The notes under the pieces: generated by a model
The model's database searches: none
Seen by the model: only the letters and a program-made list of their open reading frames with translations
What the model was told of the DNA's origin: nothing
Translations under genes and position numbers: made by a program
DNA from: an uncultured Sphingomonadaceae bacterium
Lineage (GTDB): Bacteria > Pseudomonadota > Alphaproteobacteria > Sphingomonadales > Sphingomonadaceae
DNA length: 64,000 nt
Assembly: GCA_947493955.1 (NCBI GenBank)
Contig: CANLSQ010000001.1
Coordinates: 1-64,000, forward strand
Reading direction: 5' to 3'
In this document: positions 1 to 8,244 of the stretch, piece by piece
How positions within the stretch are numbered: position 1 is the first letter of the stretch
Layout: the number at the start of each line of letters is the position of its first letter

Positions 1-219
1 CGAGGCAAGGCCGACCGGCCGCCGCGCCTTATGGCGCGATAGCCAAGCGGGCGGATGCCCGCGCCCGGCGCTTGAGGTCGATCAGTAAAGTTTCCCTTCA
101 CCCGCTGAAACTGAATGTCGTCCTGTGATGGCGTTCACAACGTGGCAAGCAATCCTATATTATCAGTGTAACCAATTCAGGGGTCGCTCCGAACAGAGGG
201 TAACCACAAGGAAAATAAA
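1..219. other. Window edge, no assignable gene
   Basis: The first 219 bases hold no gene I can support. Short open frames run in from the left edge on the plus strand (one ends with TAG at 40-42, another with TAA near 89), and a leftward frame could begin at a GTG at 99-101 and run off the edge for about 33 codons. Any of these could be the end or start of a neighbouring gene, but none has a recognisable motif or a good ribosome binding site. The second half (about 120-219) looks like the promoter and leader of the small ORF at 220. Confidence 0.3.
134..163 (+). promoter_or_regulatory. Candidate promoter for the small ORF and msrA
   Basis: TTCACA at 134-139 resembles a -35 box. TATATT at 156-161 (spacing 16) or TATTAT at 158-163 (spacing 18) resembles a -10 box. 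The element lies about 57 bases before the ORF at 220, with AAGGA at 208-212 as its ribosome binding site. It is called by eye only; sphingomonad promoters are variable. Confidence 0.35.
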
Positions 220-378
220 ATGCCGAGTTTTTTGAAATCAGATTTAACTTATAGCCTGTCCGGCGGGTTCCTGTTGGGCGCGCTTGCTTTGTTTTTCATG
301 CAACCCGGCGAGGACCAGCAGGAATTTGGCGAGAGCCTCGCCTCAACAATGAGTGTTGCCATCCAGGTGATGAGCTAA
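220..378 (+). CDS. Small membrane protein, 52 aa, unknown
   Basis: A 52-residue ORF starting at ATG 220 with AAGGA at 208-212, seven bases upstream, which is a convincing ribosome binding site. Residues about 12-27 form one hydrophobic segment (SLSGGFLLGALALFFM), followed by an acidic stretch rich in Glu and Gln and ending ...QVMS. It therefore looks like a single-pass small membrane protein. It stops 27 bases before msrA and probably shares its transcript. I do not recognise a family. The signals are good, but a protein this short cannot be confirmed from sequence alone. Confidence 0.5.
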   Translation: MPSFLKSDLTYSLSGGFLLGALALFFMQPGEDQQEFGESLASTMSVAIQVMS

Positions 379-405
379 ATCCAACAAGAATACGGGGCGC
401 CTGAT

Positions 406-1143
406 ATGAATAGAATTTTTCCAAAACTTGCGATTGCCGGCATCAGTGTTGCGGCCTTTGGCGGCCTGTGGGCTACGGTCAGCACAACCGATTCAAGCAG
501 CCGGAACGCTCCCAGCCTGTTTACCAGCGAAGCCCATGCAGCTGAAAAAGCCACCATCATTCCTGCTCCTCGAATCAATGCCTCGGAAAAAGGCAAACGC
601 GCCGTTGCGATATTTGCCGGCGGCTGTTTCTGGGGCGTTGAAGGCGTGTTTGAACATACCAAGGGTGTGATCAGCGCGGCATCTGGCTACCACGGAGGCA
701 GCAAGCGCAGCGCTACTTACAAGCTGGTGAGTGCGGGACTAACCAATCATGCAGAAGCGGTGCGCGTGGTCTATGATCCCAGTGTCGTCAGCTATGGCCA
801 GCTAATGCAGGTTTTCTTTTCGGTGGTAGCCGATCCAACAACTTTGAACGCGCAGGGCCCCGATCGCGGCAAACATTACCGTAGCGCGTTGATCCCAACC
901 AACAATGCACAGGCCAAGGCGGCCCGTGCCTATCTGGCGCAGCTTAGCAAAGGCAAATATTGGAAACGGCCCATCGTGACCAAGATTGAAGCCTATAGGG
1001 CGTTCTATCCAGCGGAAACCTATCATCAGGATTTCATGCAAAAAAACCCGCGTCAGGGTTATATTGTACGCTGGGACAAACCGAAGGTCGCCAATCTGAA
1101 GCGTCATTTCCCCAAACAATATCGTGCAAAACCCGTAACCTAG
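406..1143 (+). CDS. msrA: Exported peptide methionine sulfoxide reductase A
   Basis: MsrA reduces the S epimer of methionine sulfoxide in proteins. The GCFWG active-site motif is at about residues 73-77, with nucleophile Cys74, followed by the family features EGVF, SGYHGG, the NHAEAVRVVYDP block and the C-terminal TYHQDFMQ stretch. The first ~45 residues are an added hydrophobic segment (about 7-25) and an AHA-AE-like cleavage site near 45, so the enzyme is probably periplasmic rather than cytosolic. Cys74 is the only cysteine, so the C-terminal resolving cysteines of many MsrAs are missing (a 1-Cys form). There is no msrB next to it. The start at 406 fits the signal sequence. Confidence 0.9.
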   Translation: MNRIFPKLAIAGISVAAFGGLWATVSTTDSSSRNAPSLFTSEAHAAEKATIIPAPRINASEKGKRAVAIFAGGCFWGVEGVFEHTKGVISAASGYHGGSKRSATYKLVSAGLTNHAEAVRVVYDPSVVSYGQLMQVFFSVVADPTTLNAQGPDRGKHYRSALIPTNNAQAKAARAYLAQLSKGKYWKRPIVTKIEAYRAFYPAETYHQDFMQKNPRQGYIVRWDKPKVANLKRHFPKQYRAKPVT

Positions 1144-1246
1144 ACGCGGTTTCCAAAAAGTCGCGCAAAAAGTTACGCCCATTTAACCGGGTGTTAGTTT
1201 TGCCGTATTATACATGGCAGGATCCTATCACAGAACGGACAAGTCC

Positions 1247-1339
1247 ATGGTATCGCAAAATTTCGAATTTGCTATCGCGCTGACGTCCATAATTGTCGGT
1301 ATGGTTTTTATTTGGGTTGCACATAAACACCCCAATTAA
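1247..1339 (+). CDS. Possible 30-aa membrane peptide
   Basis: ATG 1247 to TAA 1337-1339 encodes 30 residues, of which about 8-24 (FAIALTSIIVGMVFIWV) are hydrophobic, ending in HKHPN. It sits in the gap between msrA and the 3' end of infC (opposite strand). The upstream GGAC offers only a weak ribosome binding site. It could be a real single-pass micropeptide or chance; no family is recognised. Confidence 0.25.
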   Translation: MVSQNFEFAIALTSIIVGMVFIWVAHKHPN

Positions 1340-1353
1340 TTGCCGCTATCGCC

Positions 1354-1893
1354 TCATTTGGGACAGAGCACCATTAGCATCTGACGGCCTTCCAGCTTTG
1401 GATAGGCTTCAACCTTGGCGGTTTCCTTCATGTCTTCCTGCACTCGCTGCAATAATTGCATACCAAGTTGCTGATGTGACATTTCACGACCGCGAAAGCG
1501 CAGCGTGACTTTCACCTTGTCACCATTGTCGATGAACTTGTTTACATTGCGCATCTTCACCTGGTAATCATGATCGTCGATATTGGGACGCATCTTGATT
1601 TCCTTGACGTCCTGTACCTTTTGGGTTTTGCGCGCCGCATTGGCCTTTTTCTGGGCCTCATATTTGAATTTTCCAACGTCGAGAAATTTTGCGACCGGAG
1701 GAGACGCGTTCGGCGAAACTTCAACGAGGTCCAGGCCAACATCCTTGGCTCGCTCGATCGCTTCGCCAGTGTTCATGACGCCGAGGTTTTCGCCCCTGTC
1801 GTCGATGACCCGCACAGTGTCGGAAATGATCAGATTGTTGAAACGTGGACCGCCTTTTACGGGCGGCGTGGGACGGCGTGGTGGTGCAGCTAT
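1354..1893 (-). CDS. infC: Translation initiation factor IF-3, ATA start
   Basis: IF-3 binds the 30S subunit and checks start-codon/initiator-tRNA pairing. The protein shows the N-domain ([12 protein letters not shown]), the lysine-rich linker ([15 protein letters not shown]) and the C-domain with [28 protein letters not shown] and a terminal MVLCPK. From ATA 1893 it is 179 aa, matching the usual ~180. The conserved N-terminus ([18 protein letters not shown]) lies upstream of the first GTG, and no in-frame ATG/GTG/TTG precedes it after AGGAG at 1902-1906, eight bases from ATA. IF-3 genes in other bacteria are known to use rare starts (AUU in E. coli) for autoregulation, so ATA is plausible. 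A GTG at 1815 would delete the conserved N-terminus. Confidence 0.93.
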   Translation of the reverse strand: MAAPPRRPTPPVKGGPRFNNLIISDTVRVIDDRGENLGVMNTGEAIERAKDVGLDLVEVSPNASPPVAKFLDVGKFKYEAQKKANAARKTQKVQDVKEIKMRPNIDDHDYQVKMRNVNKFIDNGDKVKVTLRFRGREMSHQQLGMQLLQRVQEDMKETAKVEAYPKLEGRQMLMVLCPK

Positions 1894-1901
1894 GTTAAAT
1901 A

Positions 1902-1906
1902 CTCCT
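1902..1906 (-). promoter_or_regulatory. Ribosome binding site deciding the infC ATA start
   Basis: Read on the minus strand this is AGGAG, exactly eight bases before ATA at 1893-1891. No standard start codon in the infC frame lies at a proper distance. The strong site paired with a rare codon matches the known IF-3 autoregulation logic, in which the factor represses initiation at its own non-standard start. Confidence 0.7.
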
Positions 1907-1990
1907 AAAAAATCAAATGAACGCGGCCAATAGCGGGAAATCGCTAGGGTCGCAAATTGTATATATACTTAATGGCTGGAAACCCCAGGA

Positions 1991-2413
1991 TCAATGGTTG
2001 GTGTGATCCTGTGAATCTGAACCCGCAGGCATTTTTTTGACCGGCACGGCATCATGCTTTTCCAGCCATTCACGCATCTGCGCGATTTCTTTGGTCTGGC
2101 TTTCGATAATCGTTTCGGCCAGCGCCCTGGTTTCAGGGTCTTTTCCATATTCCAAAACGATTTCCGCCATATCCACAGCACCCTGGTGGTGCGGGATCAT
2201 CCCCTGCATGAAGGCGATATCGGGATCCGGATCGATAACGCCCATGCCCTCGTGCATCCTTGCGTTAGCTTCTTCATAAGCTATTTCTGCCGCATTTTTG
2301 TCTGTGGCGCCGCCCCGCACAATTTCCATGTCCGGGTCGTTCGCGGTGTTTTCAGGGCTGCAGCTGGCCAGAAACAGACCAGAAGCAACAAGTGCAGTTG
2401 CGCCAATTCTCAT
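1991..2413 (-). CDS. DUF305 lipoprotein
   Basis: A 140-aa protein with a lipoprotein signal (hydrophobic 5-16, lipobox LASC, Cys18) and a DUF305 domain: HEGMG..., FMQGMIPHHQGAVDMAEIV and a second half rich in Glu, Met and His. DUF305 proteins are four-helix, ferritin-like; some (such as cyanobacterial CopM) bind copper through Met/His residues, which fits the Met/His content here, but the metal is inference. Its ATG is two bases after the thrS stop, and its AGGAG site lies inside the last thrS codons, so it is tightly coupled to thrS. It separates thrS from infC, which are often adjacent in bacteria. Confidence 0.85.
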   Translation of the reverse strand: MRIGATALVASGLFLASCSPENTANDPDMEIVRGGATDKNAAEIAYEEANARMHEGMGVIDPDPDIAFMQGMIPHHQGAVDMAEIVLEYGKDPETRALAETIIESQTKEIAQMREWLEKHDAVPVKKMPAGSDSQDHTNH

Positions 2414-2414
2414 A

Positions 2415-4415
2415 TCAATCTCCTGTCAGATCCGGTGCTAACGCTTCTTCCTTGAGCATCGCAACAGCTTCATCAAGCGTCAGGAACATTTGTTCCTTTT
2501 GCCCCAGTTTTCGCAGGGCCACTTTGCCTTCTTCGGCTTCCCGCATGCCAACGACGAGGATATTTGGCACTTTCGCCAGTGAATGCTCGCGCACCTTGTA
2601 GTTGATCTTCTCGTTGCGTAGGTCTGCCTCCACGCGGATGCCCGCAGTTTTCAGTTTATCGGTCACTGCCGCTGCATAGTCATTGGCATCTGTCACAATT
2701 GTCGCGACGACTGCTTGCGTGGGCGCGAGCCATAGCGGCATTTTCCCGGAATAATGCTCAATCAATATGCCGATAAATCGCTCATAGGAACCGAAGATCG
2801 CACGGTGAAGCATGATTGGGCGATGACGTGCACCATCCTCGGCAATATAGCTTGCATCCAGACGTTCGGGTAACACCCTATCAGACTGGATCGTGCCAAC
2901 CTGCCACGTGCGGCCAATTGCGTCGGTGAGGTGCCATTCCAGCTTGGGCGCATAAAAGGCGCCTTCCCCCGGCAATTCTTCCCAGCCATATTCTTCTGTT
3001 GCCATACCGGCATCAATAACGGCCTGACGTAGCTCTTCTTCGGCCTGGTCCCAGTCTTCATCAGACCCGAAGCGCTGTTCGGGGCGCAGAGCCAGTTTGA
3101 TCGAATAGCCTTCAAAACCGAGTTCTTTGTAAATTCGGTCGGCCAGCTCGCAGAAGTTTTTGACTTCATCGACAATCTGATCTTCACGGCAGAATATATG
3201 GGCATCATCCTGCGTGAATTGCCGGACACGCATCAGGCCGTGCAGCGCACCATGCGGTTCGTTACGGTGGCAACAGCCATTCTCGTAAATTCGCAGCGGC
3301 AGGTCACGATAGCTTTTGATGCCCTGCTTGAAGATCAGAACATGCGCGGGACAGTTCATTGGCTTGATTGCCATCATGTCGGCATCAGAGGATACCAGCG
3401 GCGCATCATCTTCGGTATTGGGGATTTCGTCAGGCACCACGAACATATTCTCACGATACTTGCCCCAGTGACCGGATTGCTCCCACTGGCGTGCGTCCAT
3501 GATTTGAGGGGTTTTGACTTCTTTATAGCCAGCCCCGTCAATCGCACGCCGCATATAGGCTTCCAGCTCGCGCCACATGACAAAGCCCTTGGGATGCCAG
3601 AAGATGCTACCCATGGCTTCGGCCTGAATATGGAACAGGTCCATTTCCTGACCCAATTTGCGGTGATCGCGTTTGGCCGCTTCTTCGAGCCGCACAAGAT
3701 GCGCATTAAGCTGTTTTTTGTTGAGCCAACCGGTCCCATAAATGCGCGACAGTTGCGGATTGCGCTGGTCACCGCGCCAATAGGCACCGGAAACGCGCAT
3801 TAGTTTGAATGCCTTGGGATCGAGTTTGCCGGTAGAGGCCAGATGCGGGCCGCGGCACATGTCCATCCAGTCATCACCGGACCAATAGACACTGATCTCA
3901 TCGCCTTCGGGTAGCTCGGCGGCCCACTCGGCCTTGAACTTTTCGCCGTCTTTTTCCCACAATGCGATCAGGTCGTTGCGTTCCCACACTTCGCGGCGCA
4001 GCGGTTTGTCTGCGTTGATGATCCGCCGCATTTCTTCTTCGATCTTGGGCAGGTCGTCATCGGTGAACGGGTCGCCAGCAGGCGCAAAATCATAATAGAA
4101 ACCGTCGTCCGTCGATGGACCAAAGGTGATTTGCGTACCTGGATAAAGCTTCTGCACCGCCTCTGCCAGCACATGGGCAAAGTCGTGACGTGCGAGTTCC
4201 AGCGCGTCTTCCTCGTCTCGTGACGTGATCAGTGCCAGCTGGGTATCTGCTTCCAGCGGCCGCATGATATCACGCACTTCGCCATCAATACGAGCGGCCA
4301 AGGCTGCCTTGGCGAGGCCCGGACCGATATCCGCCGCAATTTGTGCTGGTGTGGTACCCGATACCACTTCACGCGCACTGCCGTCGGGAAGGGTGATTTT
4401 GATCATCTTGGTCAT
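2415..4415 (-). CDS. thrS: Threonine--tRNA ligase
   Basis: ThrRS charges tRNA-Thr in the cytosol. At 666 aa it has the full architecture: TGS domain (1-64), editing domain with H77, H81, C187 (in MDMCRGPH) and H191 for hydrolysing Ser-tRNA-Thr, then the class II core with [11 protein letters not shown] (zinc Cys), [13 protein letters not shown] and [10 protein letters not shown], motif 3 near [12 protein letters not shown], and a C-terminal anticodon-binding domain starting at PLWLAPTQ. It is first in the unit thrS - DUF305 - infC. The start at 4415 (MTKMIKI) has no clear ribosome binding site; M4 at 4406 is an alternative. The 200-bp upstream gap to the divergent gene must hold its promoter. 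Confidence 0.97.
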   Translation of the reverse strand: MTKMIKITLPDGSAREVVSGTTPAQIAADIGPGLAKAALAARIDGEVRDIMRPLEADTQLALITSRDEEDALELARHDFAHVLAEAVQKLYPGTQITFGPSTDDGFYYDFAPAGDPFTDDDLPKIEEEMRRIINADKPLRREVWERNDLIALWEKDGEKFKAEWAAELPEGDEISVYWSGDDWMDMCRGPHLASTGKLDPKAFKLMRVSGAYWRGDQRNPQLSRIYGTGWLNKKQLNAHLVRLEEAAKRDHRKLGQEMDLFHIQAEAMGSIFWHPKGFVMWRELEAYMRRAIDGAGYKEVKTPQIMDARQWEQSGHWGKYRENMFVVPDEIPNTEDDAPLVSSDADMMAIKPMNCPAHVLIFKQGIKSYRDLPLRIYENGCCHRNEPHGALHGLMRVRQFTQDDAHIFCREDQIVDEVKNFCELADRIYKELGFEGYSIKLALRPEQRFGSDEDWDQAEEELRQAVIDAGMATEEYGWEELPGEGAFYAPKLEWHLTDAIGRTWQVGTIQSDRVLPERLDASYIAEDGARHRPIMLHRAIFGSYERFIGILIEHYSGKMPLWLAPTQAVVATIVTDANDYAAAVTDKLKTAGIRVEADLRNEKINYKVREHSLAKVPNILVVGMREAEEGKVALRKLGQKEQMFLTLDEAVAMLKEEALAPDLTGD

Positions 4416-4616
4416 CGGGTTTTCAATCTTTAAAGTTCACACAGTTCTCACCAAAGAACGCCAGAAAACGGCGATCCATAGGTTTTCATTGCCTTAGTCC
4501 ATGGTCCGGCCAAGTCAACCGCCGTCCGTCTTTCAGACTGTCGGCTTTTTTGTTATGGTGATTAGATGGGTTTTTTTGAAGAATCCAGGCGGCGGCGCTG
4601 GAAGATAGGGATGCTA

Positions 4617-5576
4617 ATGAAGAGCTGGTTTTTTCTGGGACTGGTATCGGCCTTATTACTATCGGCGTGCACCACCACGAAATCTGCCGAGCCGGTGGTT
4701 TTGACAGCCGCGCGAGGTGAGCGGATTGATTTGCCGAATGGAGCTCAATTACTGGGTGGCCGGCATTTCACGGTTCTGGTTGAGGGACAGGGCCGCGACG
4801 TCGTTCTGATTCCCGGTCTTTCGACACCGCGCACCGTCTGGGACGCGACGCGGGCAAAGCTCAAAAGCCGTTATCGTCTCCACATCATCCAGATGCGGGG
4901 TTTTGGCGATGCGCCAGTGTCTGATCGGGACGGACCATTGCTGCAGCCTTTTATCCGCGAGCTGACAGACTATATCGACGACGAAATTGTTGATCGCAAT
5001 AATCGTCAAAAGGCACTGGTTATAGGCCATTCGCTTGGCGGTCTGGCGACGATGACTTTGGCGGCGCGCTATCCTCAGGGTGTCGAAAAAGCAATGATCA
5101 TAGACAGTCTGCCATTTTTCGGTTTGCTGTTTGGGCCAGATACAACCGTTGACATTCTTCAGCCGCAGGCTGCCGCAATGCGAGACGCGCTAATAGCAAA
5201 AGGCAGTAGCGAAGTGGATGACCGGACCTTGCAAACCATGTCACGAACAGCCGCAGGAAGGGATCAGGTCGCTGCTTGGGCCCGTACTGCTGACACAGGC
5301 ACAATGGCTCAGTTGACCTATGACCTGATGACGACCGATGTCCGGCCTTTGTTGCCTGCGATTACCATGCCGGTCACGATGCTCTATCCGGTCGATGCCA
5401 GCGTCATGGCCGAGCCACGGATTACCAAGATGTATAAAGCAGCCTTTACAGGGGCGAAAACCGTCACATTCGAGAAAATCGATGACAGTCGCCATTTCAT
5501 AATGCTGGATAATCCCGATGCCTTCTCCGCAGCGATGGAAAGGTTTTTGCAAGGAAATGATGGTAAGAGAAAATAA
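4617..5576 (+). CDS. Alpha/beta-hydrolase lipoprotein
   Basis: A 319-aa alpha/beta hydrolase carrying a lipoprotein signal (hydrophobic 4-15, lipobox LSAC). The fold shows the oxyanion region VLIPGL (after the beta-strand VLVEGQGRDVV), nucleophile elbow GHSLGG with Ser139, and a likely catalytic His in DSRHFIMLD near the C-terminus, with Asp in the preceding strand region. The substrate is unknown; an esterase or peptidase on the inner face of the outer membrane is possible. ATG 4617 is chosen over upstream ATGs (4566, 4611) because AGGG at 4607-4610 sits six bases away and the signal peptide then starts correctly. Confidence 0.8.
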   Translation: MKSWFFLGLVSALLLSACTTTKSAEPVVLTAARGERIDLPNGAQLLGGRHFTVLVEGQGRDVVLIPGLSTPRTVWDATRAKLKSRYRLHIIQMRGFGDAPVSDRDGPLLQPFIRELTDYIDDEIVDRNNRQKALVIGHSLGGLATMTLAARYPQGVEKAMIIDSLPFFGLLFGPDTTVDILQPQAAAMRDALIAKGSSEVDDRTLQTMSRTAAGRDQVAAWARTADTGTMAQLTYDLMTTDVRPLLPAITMPVTMLYPVDASVMAEPRITKMYKAAFTGAKTVTFEKIDDSRHFIMLDNPDAFSAAMERFLQGNDGKRK

Positions 5577-5604
5577 GCTGCTATAATTTATGGATTAATC
5601 CGTT

Positions 5605-5958
5605 ATGAGCAACAATTACTCCGTCTGGCACCGCGATGGCAAAGGTGCACGCAAACGATCGATCCGGATCGAGACTATTGGAAACACGTTCCTGTTTTTC
5701 GAGAACCAGTGGCGCAGTGAAGCCTATCATTTCGGTGATCTGGTTTATCGCGGTCTAACGGGTGGTTCGCATGTTTTTGGGCTGGATGACGGGATTAAAG
5801 CCCGCCCGCATTGGCAGCTTGGTTTTACCGGTGATCCGCCGGCCGAACTGACCGGATTGCTGCCCAAATATAAGCGGCCCATGCTAAGCGGAGTGGGGAT
5901 GCTGATTATCGCATTTTTGTGCCTTGGAATTGTTTATTTCGGTTCTTCCCACGTTTAA
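5605..5958 (+). CDS. Unknown protein with C-terminal membrane anchor
   Basis: A 117-aa protein I do not recognise. Residues 1-90 are soluble, with alternating charged and aromatic residues, and residues about 93-112 are a single transmembrane segment (MLSGVGMLIIAFLCLGIVYF). It is a tail-anchored-type layout. It lies 28 bases after the hydrolase at 4617 and 58 bases before the next hydrolase, all rightward, so it probably belongs to the same transcript. Confidence 0.65.
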   Translation: MSNNYSVWHRDGKGARKRSIRIETIGNTFLFFENQWRSEAYHFGDLVYRGLTGGSHVFGLDDGIKARPHWQLGFTGDPPAELTGLLPKYKRPMLSGVGMLIIAFLCLGIVYFGSSHV

Positions 5959-6016
5959 GTTGATTGGCCGCGTACCTCTGCGTAGGCACAAGCACAAACG
6001 ATCAGCGGAAGACTAA

Positions 6017-6763
6017 ATGGAAGAAGATATCCTCTACATGCAACGCCCCGGCGGTGCCAATCTCGCCTATTGTTATCGCGCGGCCAAGCCGGGTGTCAAA
6101 GGCAGCACCCTGGTGTTTCTGCCCGGCTACATGTCGGATATGGAAGGTGGCAAGGCTCTGGCGCTTGATGCATGGGCCAAGGATCAAGGGCGCGCCATGC
6201 TGCGCCTTGACTATGCTGGATGCGGGGCCAGCGGCGGGGAGTTTGAGGACCAGAGTCTGATCAACTGGCGCGATGATGTCCTGTTTTTGATCGAAAAAGT
6301 GACAGCCGGTTCCATCACCTTGGTGGGTTCATCCATGGGCGGCTGGTTGATGTTGCTTGTCGCGTTGGCCAGACCGATGCGGGTGAAGGCGATGGTCGGT
6401 ATCGCAGCGGCCCCTGATTTTACCGACTGGGGGTTCACGCAGGAACAGAAAATGACGATCCTGCGCGAAGGCAAGTTGGAAGAGCATAGCGAATATAGCG
6501 AAGACCCCTATGTCACGACCAATGTCTTTTGGCAGTCGGGCGAGGCTAATCGCCTTTTGCACAAGGAAATCGCATTTGATGGAGCGGTGCGGTTGCTGCA
6601 CGGACAGGAGGATGCCGACGTGCCCTGGGCCTATACTCTGGAGATCGCAAAGAAAATGCGTTCAGCGGACGTGCAGATGCATTTGGTAAAGGACGGTGAT
6701 CACCGCCTGTCACGCGATCAGGATATCGAGCTTTTGATTGACGTGGTTTCGCGGCTGGATTGA
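6017..6763 (+). CDS. Alpha/beta hydrolase, ABHD10-like
   Basis: A 248-aa soluble alpha/beta hydrolase. The oxyanion strand is TLVFLPGYMSDMEG, followed by LDYAGCGASGG, the nucleophile elbow GSSMGGW (Ser106), and a C-terminal catalytic His in DGDHRLS with Asp in LLHGQEDADVPW. This pattern matches the acyl-protein thioesterase/ABHD10-like group found widely in alphaproteobacteria. The substrate cannot be read from sequence; depalmitoylation or ester hydrolysis is inference. No signal peptide, so cytosolic. GGAAGA precedes the ATG. Confidence 0.8.
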   Translation: MEEDILYMQRPGGANLAYCYRAAKPGVKGSTLVFLPGYMSDMEGGKALALDAWAKDQGRAMLRLDYAGCGASGGEFEDQSLINWRDDVLFLIEKVTAGSITLVGSSMGGWLMLLVALARPMRVKAMVGIAAAPDFTDWGFTQEQKMTILREGKLEEHSEYSEDPYVTTNVFWQSGEANRLLHKEIAFDGAVRLLHGQEDADVPWAYTLEIAKKMRSADVQMHLVKDGDHRLSRDQDIELLIDVVSRLD

Positions 6764-6779
6764 ATATAACTTAAAAAAG

Positions 6780-6855
6780 CCGTTAGTGGTGAGCTTGTCG
6801 AACCACATTTATCGACTATCGCAAAACGCCCTTTGACAGGCTTGGGGGCTGATGG
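6780..6855. repeat. Degenerate sphingomonad interspersed inverted repeat
   Basis: The left arm 6780-6806 contains GAGCTTGTCGAA flanked by CCGTTAGTG. The right arm 6829-6855 is a decayed reverse complement (TTGACAGGCTTGGGG...GATGG) with one deleted base and several transitions. Intact copies of this short palindromic repeat are abundant in sphingomonad genomes between genes; this one is eroded. It lies 17 bases after a stop codon and could act as a transcript end or stabiliser. I saw no second copy in the window. Confidence 0.5.
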
Positions 6856-6865
6856 AATTTTATTC

Positions 6866-7654
6866 ATGTTCGTTTCCGCATTCCTTATTCTTACCCAATC
6901 GACTTCACCTTTTGGATCACCAGTTCCGCAGACAATCAACCCCTCTGCGCCGATGACGATGACCGAAGTCCGGTTCAATGAATGTGTCGATCTGGCGGTG
7001 GACGATCCGGCAAGCGGCGTTGTGGAGGCCAACAAGTGGCGCATAGAAGGCGGAGGGTTTCTGGCGCGTCACTGCCTGGGCTTTGCCTATGCGGAACAGT
7101 TTAACTGGGTAGCTGCTACAAGAACCTTTGCCGAAGCTGCCAGAGAGGCGGAGGTTGCCAAATATCCCCGCGTCGCCAATTTTTGGGCACAGGCAGGTAA
7201 CGCGGCGCTGGCCGGAAACGAAGCGCAAAAGGCGCTGGAATATCTTAACGCCGCGCTGGTGCAGGGCAGTTTGATCGGGTTGGAGAAAGGCGAAGTGCAT
7301 CTCGATCGAGCCCGGGCGCATGTGGCTTTGAATGACTATGAGGCGGCCAAAAAAGAATTCGTGATGGTGCACAAGCTGGCTCCGCAAGACCCGCTTGGCT
7401 GGCTGCTATCTGCAACATTGGCAAGACGGATGGGAGATCTTGTGATCGCCAAGGCCGATATCGCAGTTGCTGCCAAACTGGCGGAGCGTGACCCGGCTAT
7501 TGCTCTGGAAGCGGGTAATATTGCTTATGCCGGCGGCGATGCTGAACAGGCCAAGATTAACTGGGAAAAGGCGGTTGAAATCGATGCCGAAAGCCGCTCG
7601 GCCAAAGCCGCACAGAAATATCTTGCACAGCTTGTAGCGACCGTCGCCGAATAG
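6866..7654 (+). CDS. Exported TPR-repeat protein
   Basis: A 262-aa protein with a short hydrophobic N-terminus (MFVSAFLILTQS) and then alpha-helical repeats of TPR type: FLARHCLGFAYAEQFNW, ANFWAQAGNAALAGN, LEKGEVHLDRARAHVALNDYEAAKKEF, and a run up to EAGNIAYAGGDAEQAKINWEKAVEI. TPRs mediate protein-protein contacts, so a scaffold or assembly role in the periplasm is possible. ATG 6866 is preferred; a TTG at 6833 would place the start inside the repeat element just upstream and has no better ribosome binding site. Function unknown. Confidence 0.75.
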   Translation: MFVSAFLILTQSTSPFGSPVPQTINPSAPMTMTEVRFNECVDLAVDDPASGVVEANKWRIEGGGFLARHCLGFAYAEQFNWVAATRTFAEAAREAEVAKYPRVANFWAQAGNAALAGNEAQKALEYLNAALVQGSLIGLEKGEVHLDRARAHVALNDYEAAKKEFVMVHKLAPQDPLGWLLSATLARRMGDLVIAKADIAVAAKLAERDPAIALEAGNIAYAGGDAEQAKINWEKAVEIDAESRSAKAAQKYLAQLVATVAE

Positions 7655-7733
7655 GATTTACATCGCCAGGCTTTTCAATCCTTTTGACGGGCGATACAAG
7701 CCTCGCACAGCAACAAAAGAAAGCCTCATTGCC

Positions 7734-8240
7734 ATGACCAACAAATATCTTTTGCCACTTTTGTCAGCCCCTCTCATGCTGGCAGCTTGTGGCAGTGGTG
7801 GAGATGGCAGTCCAACAGAAGGCGAGTATAAACAGACGGTCAAAATTACCGAGCTGGACTTTCCGGGCATATCGGAGGACGTCAAAGAGCGAACTATCGC
7901 GCAAATGGAACAGGCGGCTGGCGGCGGCACCGGTGGTCTTTTTTGTATGAAAGGCGGCGACAATGGTCAGCAATGGAAAGAGGCGGCCAAGCAAATGTCC
8001 GGAGCGTTGGGCGGCCAATGCGAAACCATCAAGGACGAGGGGTCGGCGACTTCACTTGATTTGGAAATGACCTGCAAAGGCACAGCCAAAGGCGATATCA
8101 ATATTGTCATGACCGGACAGGCTAATCCTGATGGTTATGACAGCACTATGTCATTCGACATAAAAGATCCGGACAGCGGCGAAACCGCCAAACTGGCCAT
8201 GAATATCGGTGCAGAACGTCAGGGCGATTGTCCAAGCTAA
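7734..8240 (+). CDS. DUF3617 lipoprotein
   Basis: A 168-aa predicted lipoprotein (lipobox LAAC, Cys19) followed by a DUF3617 domain: a GEYKQTVKITELDFPG strand, a Cys in GLFCMKG, GGQCETIKD, LEMTCKG and a final GDCPS. The four conserved cysteines probably form two disulfides in the periplasm. DUF3617 proteins are common in sphingomonads and some other proteobacteria, and their function is unknown. It ends the rightward run of envelope-related genes and converges with the leftward gene that stops four bases away. Confidence 0.8.
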   Translation: MTNKYLLPLLSAPLMLAACGSGGDGSPTEGEYKQTVKITELDFPGISEDVKERTIAQMEQAAGGGTGGLFCMKGGDNGQQWKEAAKQMSGALGGQCETIKDEGSATSLDLEMTCKGTAKGDINIVMTGQANPDGYDSTMSFDIKDPDSGETAKLAMNIGAERQGDCPS

Positions 8241-8244
8241 GCCG

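Noticed and set aside
4521-4551. Terminator-like GCCG..CGGC hairpin with T6 on the plus strand
   Set aside because: There is no plus-strand gene upstream to end; it sits just before a plus-strand gene and after a minus-strand start, so it is probably chance or a minor leader structure.
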